From assembly GCA_019695115.1 (NCBI GenBank), contig JAIBAP010000011.1, positions 1 through 64,000 of the forward strand: a stretch of 64,000 nt of DNA, in the 5' to 3' direction. This document shows positions 55,009 through 63,281 of this stretch, one piece after another. The position numbers and the translations under genes are program-made. The notes under the pieces are model-generated. The model was not told the origin of the DNA and did not search any database. It saw nothing but the letters and a program-made list of their open reading frames with translations. How positions within the stretch are numbered: position 1 is the stretch's first letter; each line of letters opens with the position of its first letter. This DNA comes from Caldilineales bacterium. GTDB lineage: Bacteria > Chloroflexota > Anaerolineae > J102.

Positions 55009-55293
55009 CTAGACAATTGCTACCCTAAGTTTACGACCAAGTGCAAAGGCGGCTTTCTCCAGCGTCGCCAACGTGGCCGATGCGCTCTCAGGATCTAGGA
55101 GTCTATCCACGGCTGCTCGGCTCGTGTTCATGCGGCGAGCCATTTCCGCTTTCGACAACTGTTGATCCCGCATGAGTTGCTCAATCTGGAAAGCTAATAC
55201 GCGTTTGACCGCAACCGCTTCGGCTTCCGCCAGAAGGCCTTCTTCCTCGAGGAAATCGTCCAGGCTACTGCCCAAATGCTGTTCGTTCATCAT
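55009..55293 (-). CDS. higA: HigA-type antitoxin with HTH
   Basis: XRE-type helix-turn-helix antitoxin of 94 residues, SKAEMARRMNTSRAAVDRLL being the DNA-binding helices. An acidic N-terminus precedes it. It is the second gene of a toxin-first pair, typical of HigBA. Start ATG 55293 gives the family-like N-terminus; the longer frame is unconserved. Confidence 0.85.
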   Translation of the reverse strand: MMNEQHLGSSLDDFLEEEGLLAEAEAVAVKRVLAFQIEQLMRDQQLSKAEMARRMNTSRAAVDRLLDPESASATLATLEKAAFALGRKLRVAIV

Positions 55294-55300
55294 CGTGAGT

Positions 55301-55645
55301 TCATCCGCGTAAGGATTGAAATCGCTGCCTGGCCAACTGCAAATCGCTATCAGGCGTTTTCTGCGATTGCTTGATGAAGCCATGCAGCAGGACCATCGTG
55401 TCGTCATCAACAGTGAAGATGACGCGTGCGATGCGGTTGGGAAGATGCGATCGAACTTCCCACAGGCCGGCCTCGAGCTTGCGAATCAAGGGCATGCCCA
55501 AAGGCCAACCATACTGCGCCGTTTTCAGATCATCGCCAATGATCCTTCGCTCTTCTGCCGGCAGAGCCTTGAGCCAATCACGCACTGGCTCATTGCCTGC
55601 AGACGATCGATAGAAAAGCACACGCAAGCGCGCTTCATCTTCCAT
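55301..55645 (-). CDS. higB: HigB-type toxin (Gp49-like/DUF891)
   Basis: RelE-superfamily toxin of 114 residues, LRVLFYRSSAGNEPVRDWLK then GMPLIRKLEAGLWEVRSHLP, RIARVIFTVDDDTMVLLHGF and the lysine-rich FIKQSQKTPDSDLQLA. Cleaves translated mRNA in characterised members. It precedes the antitoxin gene by 7 bases and lies inside the glycan locus, splitting it. Confidence 0.88.
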   Translation of the reverse strand: MEDEARLRVLFYRSSAGNEPVRDWLKALPAEERRIIGDDLKTAQYGWPLGMPLIRKLEAGLWEVRSHLPNRIARVIFTVDDDTMVLLHGFIKQSQKTPDSDLQLARQRFQSLRG

Positions 55646-55650
55646 ATAGC

Positions 55651-55663
55651 TAGTGTATCACTA
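55651..55663. promoter_or_regulatory. Putative HigBA operator
   Basis: TAGTG-TAT-CACTA is a perfect 13-base palindrome only 5 bases upstream of the higB start codon, where HigA would be expected to bind. Confidence 0.5.
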
Positions 55664-55708
55664 TTGGTACATGAGACCCAAAACCAGCAGAGTCAGCGCG
55701 GATGGGCG

Positions 55709-56776
55709 CTACGCAATCGGGTAGCGGCCGTATTCCCGGCAGGCCCGCACCATCGCCAGGACATTCTCGACCTGGCAGTAGGCGGCGATGGAGTTGCTGC
55801 TGGAGAGGATGTAGCCGCCGCCGGGCGCGACCTGGCGGATGGTGTCGCGGGTCAGGCGCGACACCTCATCGGGCGTGCCAGCGGCGAGTTTGTCCACGTC
55901 GATGTTGCCGACCAGGGTCAGGCGCCGGCCCTGCGCCGGATCAGCGAAACGGCGTTTGAGGGCGACGATGTCCACGGCGTCCGGCTCGATGGGGTGGAGG
56001 GCGTTCATGCCCAAGGAGAGCAGGTCATCCAGCACGGCCAGGAAGTTGCCGTCGGTGTGGAAAATCCAGGGGAGGGTGATGGCCTCGGCCACGCGGCGCC
56101 AGTAGGGCATGAACAGGCTGCGAAAGGTCTGAGGCGAAATCATCAGCCCGGTCCTGAAGGCGATGTCGTCGCCTGCCCAGACGAAATCGAAGCCGAGGGC
56201 GCAGATGTGCTTGACCGCCCGGCTGTACCAATCGGTGTAGATGTCGAAGAGCGTTTCCGGCACGTAGGGGTCGTCGTAGAGGGCGTAGGCGAAGTTGTCC
56301 CAGCCCATGCTCAGCACCACCGGGTCCGAGCCGAGGTTGATGAAGCAGCCGATGGCATAGCCCAGGGGCCGATAACGGGCCAGGAAGGCGCGGGCGGGTT
56401 CGTAGATGCTGGGGTCGTCCGGGTCGGGGAGATCGACCAGCGCCAGGTCGGCGCGCTGCTTGATCATGCCGTCCACGAAGAAGGTGTTGCCATCGGACAC
56501 CCGGCCCACGAAGTAGATGCGCGGCTGGATGCTCATGCAGAAGCCGTCCAGACCGAGGGCTTGGGCCAGGTCGGCGGGGTCGTATTTGTGCCCGCCGAAG
56601 TAGGCGCAGGTGACGGGCAGCGAGCCAGACACGAAGGCCGGTTCGGGGGAGGGCGGCCGGCCGAGCAGCCGCAGGCCGAAGGCTTCGGCCACGTACAGTT
56701 CCATGAACGGCACGCGGTCGGGTATGCCGCCGTTCAGGGCGGTGAGGACGCGTTCGCGGGAGGTCATTTCGGTCAT
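55709..56776 (-). CDS. Uroporphyrinogen decarboxylase-like protein (URO-D family), copy 1
   Basis: TIM-barrel URO-D-family protein of 355 residues (SRERVLTALNGGIPDRVPFM at the start, GGGYILSSSNSIAAYCQ near the end). Not a heme enzyme by context: the locus has glycosidases and a sugar permease. In methyltransferase relatives (MtaA type) the zinc site is HxCG; here the equivalent is HTDG near residue 237, Asp replacing Cys, so methyl transfer is uncertain. Start ATG 56776 was chosen because the upstream 22 codons are repeat-derived. Confidence 0.8.
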   Translation of the reverse strand: MTEMTSRERVLTALNGGIPDRVPFMELYVAEAFGLRLLGRPPSPEPAFVSGSLPVTCAYFGGHKYDPADLAQALGLDGFCMSIQPRIYFVGRVSDGNTFFVDGMIKQRADLALVDLPDPDDPSIYEPARAFLARYRPLGYAIGCFINLGSDPVVLSMGWDNFAYALYDDPYVPETLFDIYTDWYSRAVKHICALGFDFVWAGDDIAFRTGLMISPQTFRSLFMPYWRRVAEAITLPWIFHTDGNFLAVLDDLLSLGMNALHPIEPDAVDIVALKRRFADPAQGRRLTLVGNIDVDKLAAGTPDEVSRLTRDTIRQVAPGGGYILSSSNSIAAYCQVENVLAMVRACREYGRYPIA

Positions 56777-57089
56777 AGCGCAACGTTTTGGTATTACAGC
56801 CGTAGTCAACACAAAGACACGAAGATCACAAAGAAAACACAAAGTATGATCTTTATCGCCTTCTTTGTGTGATCTTTGTGCCCTTTGAGCCTTTGTGTTT
56901 TTCTCTTTCTGATGGCAAAAAAAACAATCCGTGTTCTTCCGTGTTTATCCGTGTCCAAAACCATGCCCGGCCAGCAAGTTCACGATACTTGGGACACGGA
57001 TCGAAGCCGATTCACACGGATTTTCAACACAAAGTCATCGCTCCAATCCGTGTTCTTCCGGGTTTATCCGTGTCCAAAAACATGCCCGG
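56777..57089. other. Gene-free gap with two repeat families
   Basis: I see no gene in these 313 bases between the first URO-D gene and the GH31 gene. They contain CACAAAG-type inverted repeats (56806-56901) and two 46-bp direct copies at 56926-56971 and 57045-57090, built from TCCGTGT words and ending in CATGCCCGGC; the second copy abuts the GH31 stop codon. Confidence 0.85.
56806..56901. repeat. CACAAAG-type palindromic repeat
   Basis: Repeats of AACACAAAG and CACGAAG (56806-56844) face CTTTGTGT copies (56861-56901), forming an imperfect hairpin upstream of the URO-D gene. The same element lies upstream of the third URO-D gene at 63169-63250. Confidence 0.8.
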
Positions 57090-59504
57090 CTAGGGGACGG
57101 ACAGCAGGCGAAGGGTGGTTGGCTCGGGTCGGGAGGGAAACGATAGTTGGATGACGCCGCTCGACCCGACCTGCACCGGCAGGTCGGCGCCGGCAACCCG
57201 GAAGGCCGCGCCCGGCGCCAGGTGAAAGCGGACGATCGTTCGCCGGGCAGGGCCGCCGGCCGAGGTCAGGGTCAGGCCGGAGTCGTCGTGCGTGCAGGCG
57301 ATGTCGGTGGCGCCTTCGTCTTCGTACAGGCGATAGCTGGAGTGGCCGTGCGGGTGGATGTCGAGGATGAGCGGGTCGAGCAGGCCGGCGGGGAGGCGGT
57401 TGGCGGGTGGGATCATCGGCACGATGGCGCCGCCGCGCACGAACAACGGCAGGGTGTCCAGGGCGGCGTGTATGGCGAGGGTGGCCGGGCCAGCGGTCGG
57501 AGCGCTCGCAGCGGTCGGAGCGCTCGCAGCGCTCCGACCGCTCCAGTAGTCGATCCAGCGGCCCGCCGGCAGATAGACGCTGCGCCGGCCGCTTTCGTCG
57601 TAGATCGGGGCCGCCAACAGCCAGGGGCCGAGCATGAACTGCAGGTCTTTGTCGTAGGTGTTGGGGTCGTCGGGGAAGGCCAGGGGCATGGCCCGCAGCA
57701 CGGGCAGGCCGGTGCGGGCGGCTTCGTGGGCGCAGGAGTAGAGGTAGGGGAAGAGCTGGTAGCGCAGGCGGGCGTAGCGGCGGAAGATGGCGGTGGCCTC
57801 CTCGCCGAAGAACCACGGTTCGCGCTGCGTCTCGCCGTGGCAACGAGCGTGCGAGCAGAGCAGGCCGAACTGCGCCCAGCGGATGTAGAGTTCGGGCGAG
57901 GGATGGCCGCGGTAGCCGCCGATGTCGTTGCTCCAGAAGGGCACGCCCGACAGCCCCAGGCTGAGGCCGCCGCGCAGGGTGAAAGCCAGACTGTCCCAGG
58001 TGCAGGCCGGGTCGCCCGACCAGCAGGTGGGATAGCGCTGGCTGCCGGCGTAGCCCGACCGCCCCCATACGATCCCCGCGCCCTCGACTTCCGCCGTGAC
58101 CTCGAAGGCGACCTGGTTGTAGAGCAGGGGATAGAGATTGTGCATCTCGGCCCCGGTCATGCCGTTGGCGAAGACGGCGTCGGCGGGGATGTCCTCGCCG
58201 AAATCGGTTTTGTAAACGTCGATGCCGGTCTGCAAAGCCGCCCGCATCAGCGATTTGTACCAGGCGACCGCTTCTGGATGGGTCAGGTCGATGATGGCGA
58301 CGGGCGCGTTCCACGAAGTCTCGCGGCTGGCGACCTGCGTGACATGGCCGGGGAGCGTGGACAAGGACAGGCCGTAGTCGATGACATAGACCGAGCCATC
58401 CGGTCTGCGGGCGAAGTAGCCTTTGGCCGCTCCCGCCGCGTACAGGTCGCTCTCGACCGAGACATAGGGGTGCTGCCAGACGCTGAGCTTGAGGCCCTGC
58501 CGGTGCAAATCCTCGGCGAAGCGTTCGGGTTCGGGAAAAGCCTGGCGATCCCACGCGAAATCGGCGTACTGGCGCCAGCGCATCCACCACGGATCGACAT
58601 GGATGACATCGCCAGGGATGTCATGCTCGGTCAGCCCGGCCGCCAGGCCCCGGATGGCAGCCTCATCCCGATAGACGCCGCTGCCCGAAAGCCACAGCCC
58701 GAACGACCACCTGGGCGGGACTGGCGCCCGGCCGGTGAGGGCGGTGTAGCGCTCGAGGATGGCGGCGGGGGCGGGGCCGTGGATGAGATAGAGGTCGAGA
58801 TAGGGGCCGTCGATGGCCAGGGTGTAGGTCTCGCACGACTCTGTGCCCAGGTCGTAGGCGATGCGGCGGCCGGTGTTCAGGAACAGGCCGTAGCCACGGG
58901 TGCTGATCAACAGCGGCACGTTTTTGTAGGCGCGCTCGCCGGCCGCGCCCAACGCATCCGCCGTCCACGAGACCAGCCGCTGCCCGACCTTGTCCAGCGG
59001 CGTGAACTTCTCGCCCAGGCCGAAGATATGCTCGTCCGGCCAGAGGTGGAAGGACTCGGTCATCTGCTCGACCCGGCCCTCGTCGCCCCGCCTGAACCCC
59101 AGTGGGCGGATGAACAGCCGGTCGAGGCCATCGACGTCGAAGGGGTTCTCGCGGCAGACCACCTGCCCCTCGCGGCTGCGAAAGGAGACGCACCACGGTT
59201 CGCGCCCGATCTCAAGCGCCAGGCTCGGCCCGCGCGCGCTCAGCCCTGCGGGCGTCTCCTCCACCTCAAGTCTCACCGCCGGCCCGACCTCGCCCACCAC
59301 CAGCGGCAGGGCCGGCAGTGCGCCCCCGTCCGGCGTGCAGGTGAGGCGCCAGATTTCCGGCGATTCGGCGCTGAAGATGACGTCGATCCTGTTCCCGGCC
59401 GAGGTCTCGGCGACAGCCACCACGCGATTGCCTTCGGCGCGCCAGCCAGTCAGCCGGGTGGCAAACTCGAAGCCGGGGATGGGGTTGAGGAGGGATTTGG
59501 GCAT
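57090..59504 (-). CDS. GH31 alpha-glycosidase, alpha-xylosidase-like
   Basis: Retaining GH31 enzyme of 804 residues. The nucleophile motif VYKTDFGED (near residue 432) is the xylosidase-type KTDFGE sequence of E. coli YicI, and WSGDPACTWDSL near 498 holds the acid/base Asp. No signal peptide. An in-frame palindromic insertion sits near residues 654-676, reading SAASAPTAASAPTAGPAT where the family has a short loop. It follows the second URO-D gene by six bases. The substrate is likely an alpha-xyloside, but GH31 preferences overlap. Confidence 0.92.
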   Translation of the reverse strand: MPKSLLNPIPGFEFATRLTGWRAEGNRVVAVAETSAGNRIDVIFSAESPEIWRLTCTPDGGALPALPLVVGEVGPAVRLEVEETPAGLSARGPSLALEIGREPWCVSFRSREGQVVCRENPFDVDGLDRLFIRPLGFRRGDEGRVEQMTESFHLWPDEHIFGLGEKFTPLDKVGQRLVSWTADALGAAGERAYKNVPLLISTRGYGLFLNTGRRIAYDLGTESCETYTLAIDGPYLDLYLIHGPAPAAILERYTALTGRAPVPPRWSFGLWLSGSGVYRDEAAIRGLAAGLTEHDIPGDVIHVDPWWMRWRQYADFAWDRQAFPEPERFAEDLHRQGLKLSVWQHPYVSVESDLYAAGAAKGYFARRPDGSVYVIDYGLSLSTLPGHVTQVASRETSWNAPVAIIDLTHPEAVAWYKSLMRAALQTGIDVYKTDFGEDIPADAVFANGMTGAEMHNLYPLLYNQVAFEVTAEVEGAGIVWGRSGYAGSQRYPTCWSGDPACTWDSLAFTLRGGLSLGLSGVPFWSNDIGGYRGHPSPELYIRWAQFGLLCSHARCHGETQREPWFFGEEATAIFRRYARLRYQLFPYLYSCAHEAARTGLPVLRAMPLAFPDDPNTYDKDLQFMLGPWLLAAPIYDESGRRSVYLPAGRWIDYWSGRSAASAPTAASAPTAGPATLAIHAALDTLPLFVRGGAIVPMIPPANRLPAGLLDPLILDIHPHGHSSYRLYEDEGATDIACTHDDSGLTLTSAGGPARRTIVRFHLAPGAAFRVAGADLPVQVGSSGVIQLSFPSRPEPTTLRLLSVP
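57491..57543. repeat. 18-bp tandem and inverted repeat inside the GH31 gene
   Basis: Two copies of GCGGTCGGAGCGCTCGCA (57493-57510 and 57511-57528) are followed by the reverse complement of most of the unit (57529-57542), so arms 57510-57523 and 57529-57542 form a perfect 14-bp hairpin. Read in frame as repeated Ala-Pro-Thr segments. Confidence 0.9.
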
Positions 59505-59510
59505 GAGCGT

Positions 59511-60680
59511 CTACGAGAGCAGGCCATAAACTTCGTCCAGGTCGGTCTCCGGCCAATCGTCGTCGATCATGCCGTTGGTGACATCGACATGGATGAAAAG
59601 GCCGCGGTTCGTGGGGGCCGCAGCCCGGATCTTGCGCACATAGTCGGCCATGCCGTCGAAATGGATGTCGCGGTGCAGCCCGACGCGACAGGCCAGCACG
59701 ACCTTGCCGCCGAACCGCGCGGCCACCGGCCCGAACGGCGCTTCGCTGGCGCCGAACTCCAACCCGCGCAGATTCCGCACCCGCTCCAGGCTGGGGAACT
59801 GGTGCAGCCAGTTGCCGCAGGAGTGGATGTAGACGCCGCCGAAGGCGTCGGCCAGTTGGTTGAGATACGGCACCGAGAACTCGTCGTGGTCGCGGGCCGA
59901 GATCATCACGCATTCGTCGTTGCTGACCGAGACGCCCCAGCCGTCGGGCATCCACGGCTGGAAAAGCGCCGGCGTGAAATCCTCGTCCGCCGCCGCCCGC
60001 TGCGCTCGCACGACCGCGATCGTGAAGTCGGTGACCAGTTGCAGCAGGTGGTGGACGGCGTCGGGGTGGGTGCGCAGGGCCAGCAGGAAGTTGTTGTGGC
60101 CCATGATCAGGGCGCTGCTATCGATTGGCCCCTGGATGTCGGTCATACGGATGGGGTAGGCGCCGTGCGTTTGCTGGCGGAAGAAGCGGGTGTAGGCCAG
60201 GATGCGGCCCAACTCGCCGTCCGTGATCGCCGGCATCTTCAGGTCGTAGATGGCCTCGGGGTCGTCGCCGATGGCCGGGCGCACGGCCGGGAAGTCGCGC
60301 TCCCACCACACCACCGGGCAGCCGAAGGCGGAGGGGATGCCGACGACGCCGAGGGTGGGGCAAAGCGCCGGCACGAAATCGCCCCGCAAGGCCAGTTGGC
60401 CCCGGATTTCGGCCAGCTGCGCGGCCAGGAATTTGGCCGGGTCGGTCAGACGGTCGCGCACCGTGTCGGCGCCCTCGGTCGAGAACAAGGCCGAGCGCAC
60501 GGGTTCACCCCCGCGCAGCCGGGGGCCGGTATAGCCGATGAGGAAACCCGGCCGCTCGTCGTTCTCCAACTGCCACAGCCGCTGCAAGAACGCCCGGCTG
60601 GCCTCGATCCGCTCGACCTCCGGCCTCTGCCCTCCGACCTCTGCCCTCTGATCTCTGACCTCTGCTCTCTGGCCGCTCAT
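59511..60680 (-). CDS. URO-D-family protein, copy 2
   Basis: TIM-barrel URO-D-family protein of 389 residues with IHSCGNWLHQF near residue 285, the HxCG zinc motif of corrinoid-methyltransferase relatives (MtaA/CmuA type). The ATG at 60680 overlaps the stop of the upstream ferritin-like gene (ATGA). Residues 4-23 (QRAEVRDQRAEVGGQRPEVE) are encoded by a heptanucleotide array, so the beginning of the protein is repeat-derived. The longer reading frame to 61301 is only the frame-shifted part of the upstream gene. Confidence 0.85.
   Translation of the reverse strand: MSGQRAEVRDQRAEVGGQRPEVERIEASRAFLQRLWQLENDERPGFLIGYTGPRLRGGEPVRSALFSTEGADTVRDRLTDPAKFLAAQLAEIRGQLALRGDFVPALCPTLGVVGIPSAFGCPVVWWERDFPAVRPAIGDDPEAIYDLKMPAITDGELGRILAYTRFFRQQTHGAYPIRMTDIQGPIDSSALIMGHNNFLLALRTHPDAVHHLLQLVTDFTIAVVRAQRAAADEDFTPALFQPWMPDGWGVSVSNDECVMISARDHDEFSVPYLNQLADAFGGVYIHSCGNWLHQFPSLERVRNLRGLEFGASEAPFGPVAARFGGKVVLACRVGLHRDIHFDGMADYVRKIRAAAPTNRGLFIHVDVTNGMIDDDWPETDLDEVYGLLS
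60614..60669. repeat. Heptanucleotide array (YGNYCTC)8 inside the second URO-D gene
   Basis: Eight 7-base units of the form CGACCTC, TGCCCTC, TGATCTC and similar, beginning 8 bases from the start codon and lying wholly inside the coding region. Period 7 is the same as in the arrays before other genes. Confidence 0.95.
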
Positions 60681-61915
60681 CCCGGTGTCGCTCCGTGCTC
60701 TTGCGCCATCCGCACCTGCATCTTCACCGGCGTGTGGATCAGCAACCACTGCTCGGTGCGGGCGGCGATCTCCTCCGGCGTTTCGGTGTAGCCGTAGGTT
60801 TGCAGCATCACCGGCGTCCACTTCTTGCCCCAGCGGATGTGGTAGTTCTCGTCGCTCCAGTCGTAGCTGATGGCGGCGGCGGCCACATCGTCGTGGATGT
60901 CCTCGAAATGCTCGATGTTGCGGCGCTTCTCCGGCATCCCGTTCGGCTCGATCACGGTGGTGAGCAGGGCATATTGATCGACCGCCGGCAGGGTCATCAT
61001 CACGTTGTAGATTTGCACCACCTGCCAGATGTCTTTGACCTCGAAGCCGAGTTGTTTGATCACAAGCTGGCCGAGCTGGCTGTGCCGCACCTCGTCCCAC
61101 AGATGGCGGGCGGTGTTGTATTGGAATTCCCACGGCATCTCCGGCGTCAGCCAGAGGATCGAGCCGAGCGTCTCGGCGGCCGTCATCTCGTTCAGATAGT
61201 GCCGGAAACGCCACTCGCGATGGGCGTCGGGCTGCATCTCCCGGTCGGGTTCGACATCGGTATCGGGGTCGAAGATCGGCCAGCCCGCCTCGCGCTGGCA
61301 TTCTTTCCAGGGCAAGAGCAGGTCATGGCCCGCCGGCCGCTCAGGAACAGCAACGCCCGTTTCGGCGCCATCCGTGCCCCCCGCCGCCGCAAACACCGCC
61401 GCAATGTACGCCTCCCACCCTCCCACCCTCTCACCCTCTCTTCCTCCCCCGCTCTCCGCCTGCAAACGCGCTACCATCCCCTCCGCCCACGCCACCTGCC
61501 GCTCGTAGATCTCGGTCAGCTCTCCCAGCACCTTGACCGTAGGCCGGTCGAACACGGGATAGGTGAGGGTGGGGTGGAGGCGATAGGTCTCGAGCAGCGC
61601 CTTCTTGACGACCAGATAGACGGTGGCGAGCAGTTCGAGGGTGTTGGCGGCGCAGTCCAGCTCGCGGGCCAGGTGTCGCAGGGCTTCGGGGATGCTCTTT
61701 TCGGGGTGGTGCGCCCGCATCTCGCGCAGGCGGACGCGCAGGCGCTCGCAGGCGTCGGCGTCCTCCCAGATGTGCAGCCCGATCTCGTTCTTGACCTCCC
61801 ACTCTGGCACGCCCGGCAGCCACCCGGCCAGGGTGCGCATGACGGATTGTTCGAGGAAGGTGTAGCGTTTCAGGCGTTCGACGTTTTGGGTGAGGGAGAG
61901 GTTTTTGTCGGACAT
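60677..61915 (-). CDS. Ferritin-like (diiron-type) protein of unknown function
   Basis: Predicted 412-residue helical protein. Residues about 235-340 show a ferritin-like pattern, ETLGSILWLTPEMPWEFQYN followed by WDEVRHSQLGQL, with Glu and EVRH metal-ligand positions like those in DUF455-type and ribonucleotide-reductase-like diiron proteins. An acidic loop with a repeat-encoded insert (GGGREGERVGGWEAY) lies near residue 155-170. It is coupled by ATGA overlap to the second URO-D gene. Function unknown; an oxygenase or oxidase for the sugar pathway is my inference. Confidence 0.65.
   Translation of the reverse strand: MSDKNLSLTQNVERLKRYTFLEQSVMRTLAGWLPGVPEWEVKNEIGLHIWEDADACERLRVRLREMRAHHPEKSIPEALRHLARELDCAANTLELLATVYLVVKKALLETYRLHPTLTYPVFDRPTVKVLGELTEIYERQVAWAEGMVARLQAESGGGREGERVGGWEAYIAAVFAAAGGTDGAETGVAVPERPAGHDLLLPWKECQREAGWPIFDPDTDVEPDREMQPDAHREWRFRHYLNEMTAAETLGSILWLTPEMPWEFQYNTARHLWDEVRHSQLGQLVIKQLGFEVKDIWQVVQIYNVMMTLPAVDQYALLTTVIEPNGMPEKRRNIEHFEDIHDDVAAAAISYDWSDENYHIRWGKKWTPVMLQTYGYTETPEEIAARTEQWLLIHTPVKMQVRMAQEHGATPG
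61411..61440. repeat. Octanucleotide array inside the ferritin-like gene
   Basis: CCTCCCAC, CCTCCCAC and CCTCTCAC followed by CCTCTC form a period-8 array in the coding region; it encodes the Gly/Arg-rich loop of the protein. Confidence 0.9.
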
Positions 61916-61986
61916 TTCGAAGTCCTCGTAGAAGCAAGCCAGAAGGCCGGTTCATGACCTGGCACATCTGGCTGGTTTTCGATGAA

Positions 61987-62021
61987 CAGACCCTAAAGGT
62001 CTCGGAGACCTTTAGGGTCTG
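61987..62021. repeat. Perfect hairpin supplying the stop codon of the third URO-D gene
   Basis: Arms 61987-62003 and 62005-62021 are exact complements around one base. The minus-strand TAG within CCTTTAGGG (61993-61995) ends the gene, and the last residues PKGLRDL come from the hairpin. It is the same type as the hairpin at 27368-27402. Confidence 0.9.
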
Positions 62022-63165
62022 ATTGCGCGTATTCCTCCGCCGCCTCCATCATCGCATTGATGTTCTCGATCGGCGAGCCAGGGGCGATGTTGTTGCCATC
62101 CTGGAGGATCAGCCCGCCGTGGGGGGCCAGCTTCTCCAGCACGCGGCGCGTCTCGGCCTTCACCTGGTCGGGCGTGCCATCGGCGATAACCAGCGGGCTG
62201 ACGTTGCCCAGCAAGACCACCCGCCCGCCCATCACCTGCCCGATCAAGTCCAGATCGACCTTCCAGCCAAAGCCCTGCAACTCGTTGATCTGCAGGTCGT
62301 CGGCGAAGATGCGCAGCAGATGATTGGTCTGGCCGCACATGTGCATGCTCAGCCAGCCGTCGAAGTGGAAGCGCAGCCGCTTCTCGTAGGGCAGGACGAG
62401 GTCGCGATAGACCTGGGCCGACAGCCCGGCGGCCAGGTCATCGGTCCAGGCGAAATCCCGGTGCGGGATGCCCATCTCGGCCCAGCAGAAATCCAGCCAG
62501 GCGATGATCTTGCCGGTGACGATGTCCAGCAGCTCGTGCATGAACTCCGGCCGCTCCAGCGTGGCGGCGAAAGCCTCGGTCTGATCCATGAGGTCGCCGG
62601 CGACGCCAAAGGGCCCGTGCGAGGTGTGGGTCAGGGCGGGGTTGGCGCCGGGGTAGAAGACCGGGCCGCCCTGGAAGCGGACGGGATATTTCTCGGCCAC
62701 GGCCATCATCGCCCGGCGAAAAGCCACCTGGCGGCCGTTCAATCCGTTCTCCACCACATCGATCTGCTCCAGGCGGCGCAGGTCGGCGCCGGTCTTCACC
62801 CAGCCGGCCTTGACCCAGGGGATGTCGTCGTCGGGGAAGAAGACCTCGCAGCCCAGGGCCGAGGCCTCGGTCGTGTTCTGGAAATCCGTCCAGCCGCCCA
62901 CCCAGGCCCCGGTCGTCGCATACTGGTCGGTCTTGATGTGCTCGAACAGCCACTTCTGGCCCATGATCTGGGCGTACAGCATCGTCTCCGGGTCGGAGTA
63001 GTAATCGCGGAAGCGGACGCCGATCTGGGGCAGCAGGAAGCGGTAGTTGATCGCCGGCCACACCGGCACGCGGTCGGTCGGTTCGAAACGCTTGGCCTTG
63101 GCCACGCGCTCCTTGCGCGCCGCAATCTCCTCGATGGGGACCTGGATTTCGATGACTTCGGGCAT
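61993..63165 (-). CDS. URO-D-family protein, copy 3
   Basis: TIM-barrel URO-D-family protein of 390 residues with LSMHMCGQTNHLLRIF near residue 274, a HxCG zinc site like that of copy 2. DRVPVWPAINYRFLLPQI and PHGGLILQDGNNIAP are the other family segments. The upstream 28 codons (from 63249) are encoded by a CACAAAG repeat, so I take ATG 63165 as start. It is followed by the ferritin-like gene. Role proposed as corrinoid- or methyl-group-related, not shown. Confidence 0.85.
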   Translation of the reverse strand: MPEVIEIQVPIEEIAARKERVAKAKRFEPTDRVPVWPAINYRFLLPQIGVRFRDYYSDPETMLYAQIMGQKWLFEHIKTDQYATTGAWVGGWTDFQNTTEASALGCEVFFPDDDIPWVKAGWVKTGADLRRLEQIDVVENGLNGRQVAFRRAMMAVAEKYPVRFQGGPVFYPGANPALTHTSHGPFGVAGDLMDQTEAFAATLERPEFMHELLDIVTGKIIAWLDFCWAEMGIPHRDFAWTDDLAAGLSAQVYRDLVLPYEKRLRFHFDGWLSMHMCGQTNHLLRIFADDLQINELQGFGWKVDLDLIGQVMGGRVVLLGNVSPLVIADGTPDQVKAETRRVLEKLAPHGGLILQDGNNIAPGSPIENINAMMEAAEEYAQSDPKGLRDL

Positions 63166-63168
63166 ATC

Positions 63169-63250
63169 GTCAACACAAAGACACAAAGGACGCGAAGAAA
63201 ACACAAAGGCTTTGTGTGATCTTTGTGATCTTCGCGCCTTTGTGTTCAAC
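63169..63250. repeat. CACAAAG-type palindromic repeat upstream of the third URO-D gene
   Basis: AACACAAAG, ACACAAAG and GCGAAG words (63170-63209) face their complements (63210-63250), including TCTTCGCGCCTTTGTGTT. It lies between the permease stop and the third URO-D start codon and matches the element at 56806-56901. Confidence 0.85.
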
Positions 63251-63281
63251 GTAGTTTGGGAGCTGAGCTTGTGTCACGGCG

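Noticed and set aside
57147-60791. 1214-codon plus-strand frame opposite the GH31 and URO-D genes
   Set aside because: Shadow of two clear minus-strand genes.
60681-61301. N-terminal extension of the second URO-D frame to 596 residues
   Set aside because: The extension runs in a different frame through the ferritin-like gene; the ATGA overlap at 60680 gives the right start.
63166-63249. N-terminal extension MNTKARRSQRSHK of the third URO-D gene
   Set aside because: The peptide comes from the CACAAAG repeat, the same repeat seen upstream of copy 1, and is not conserved.
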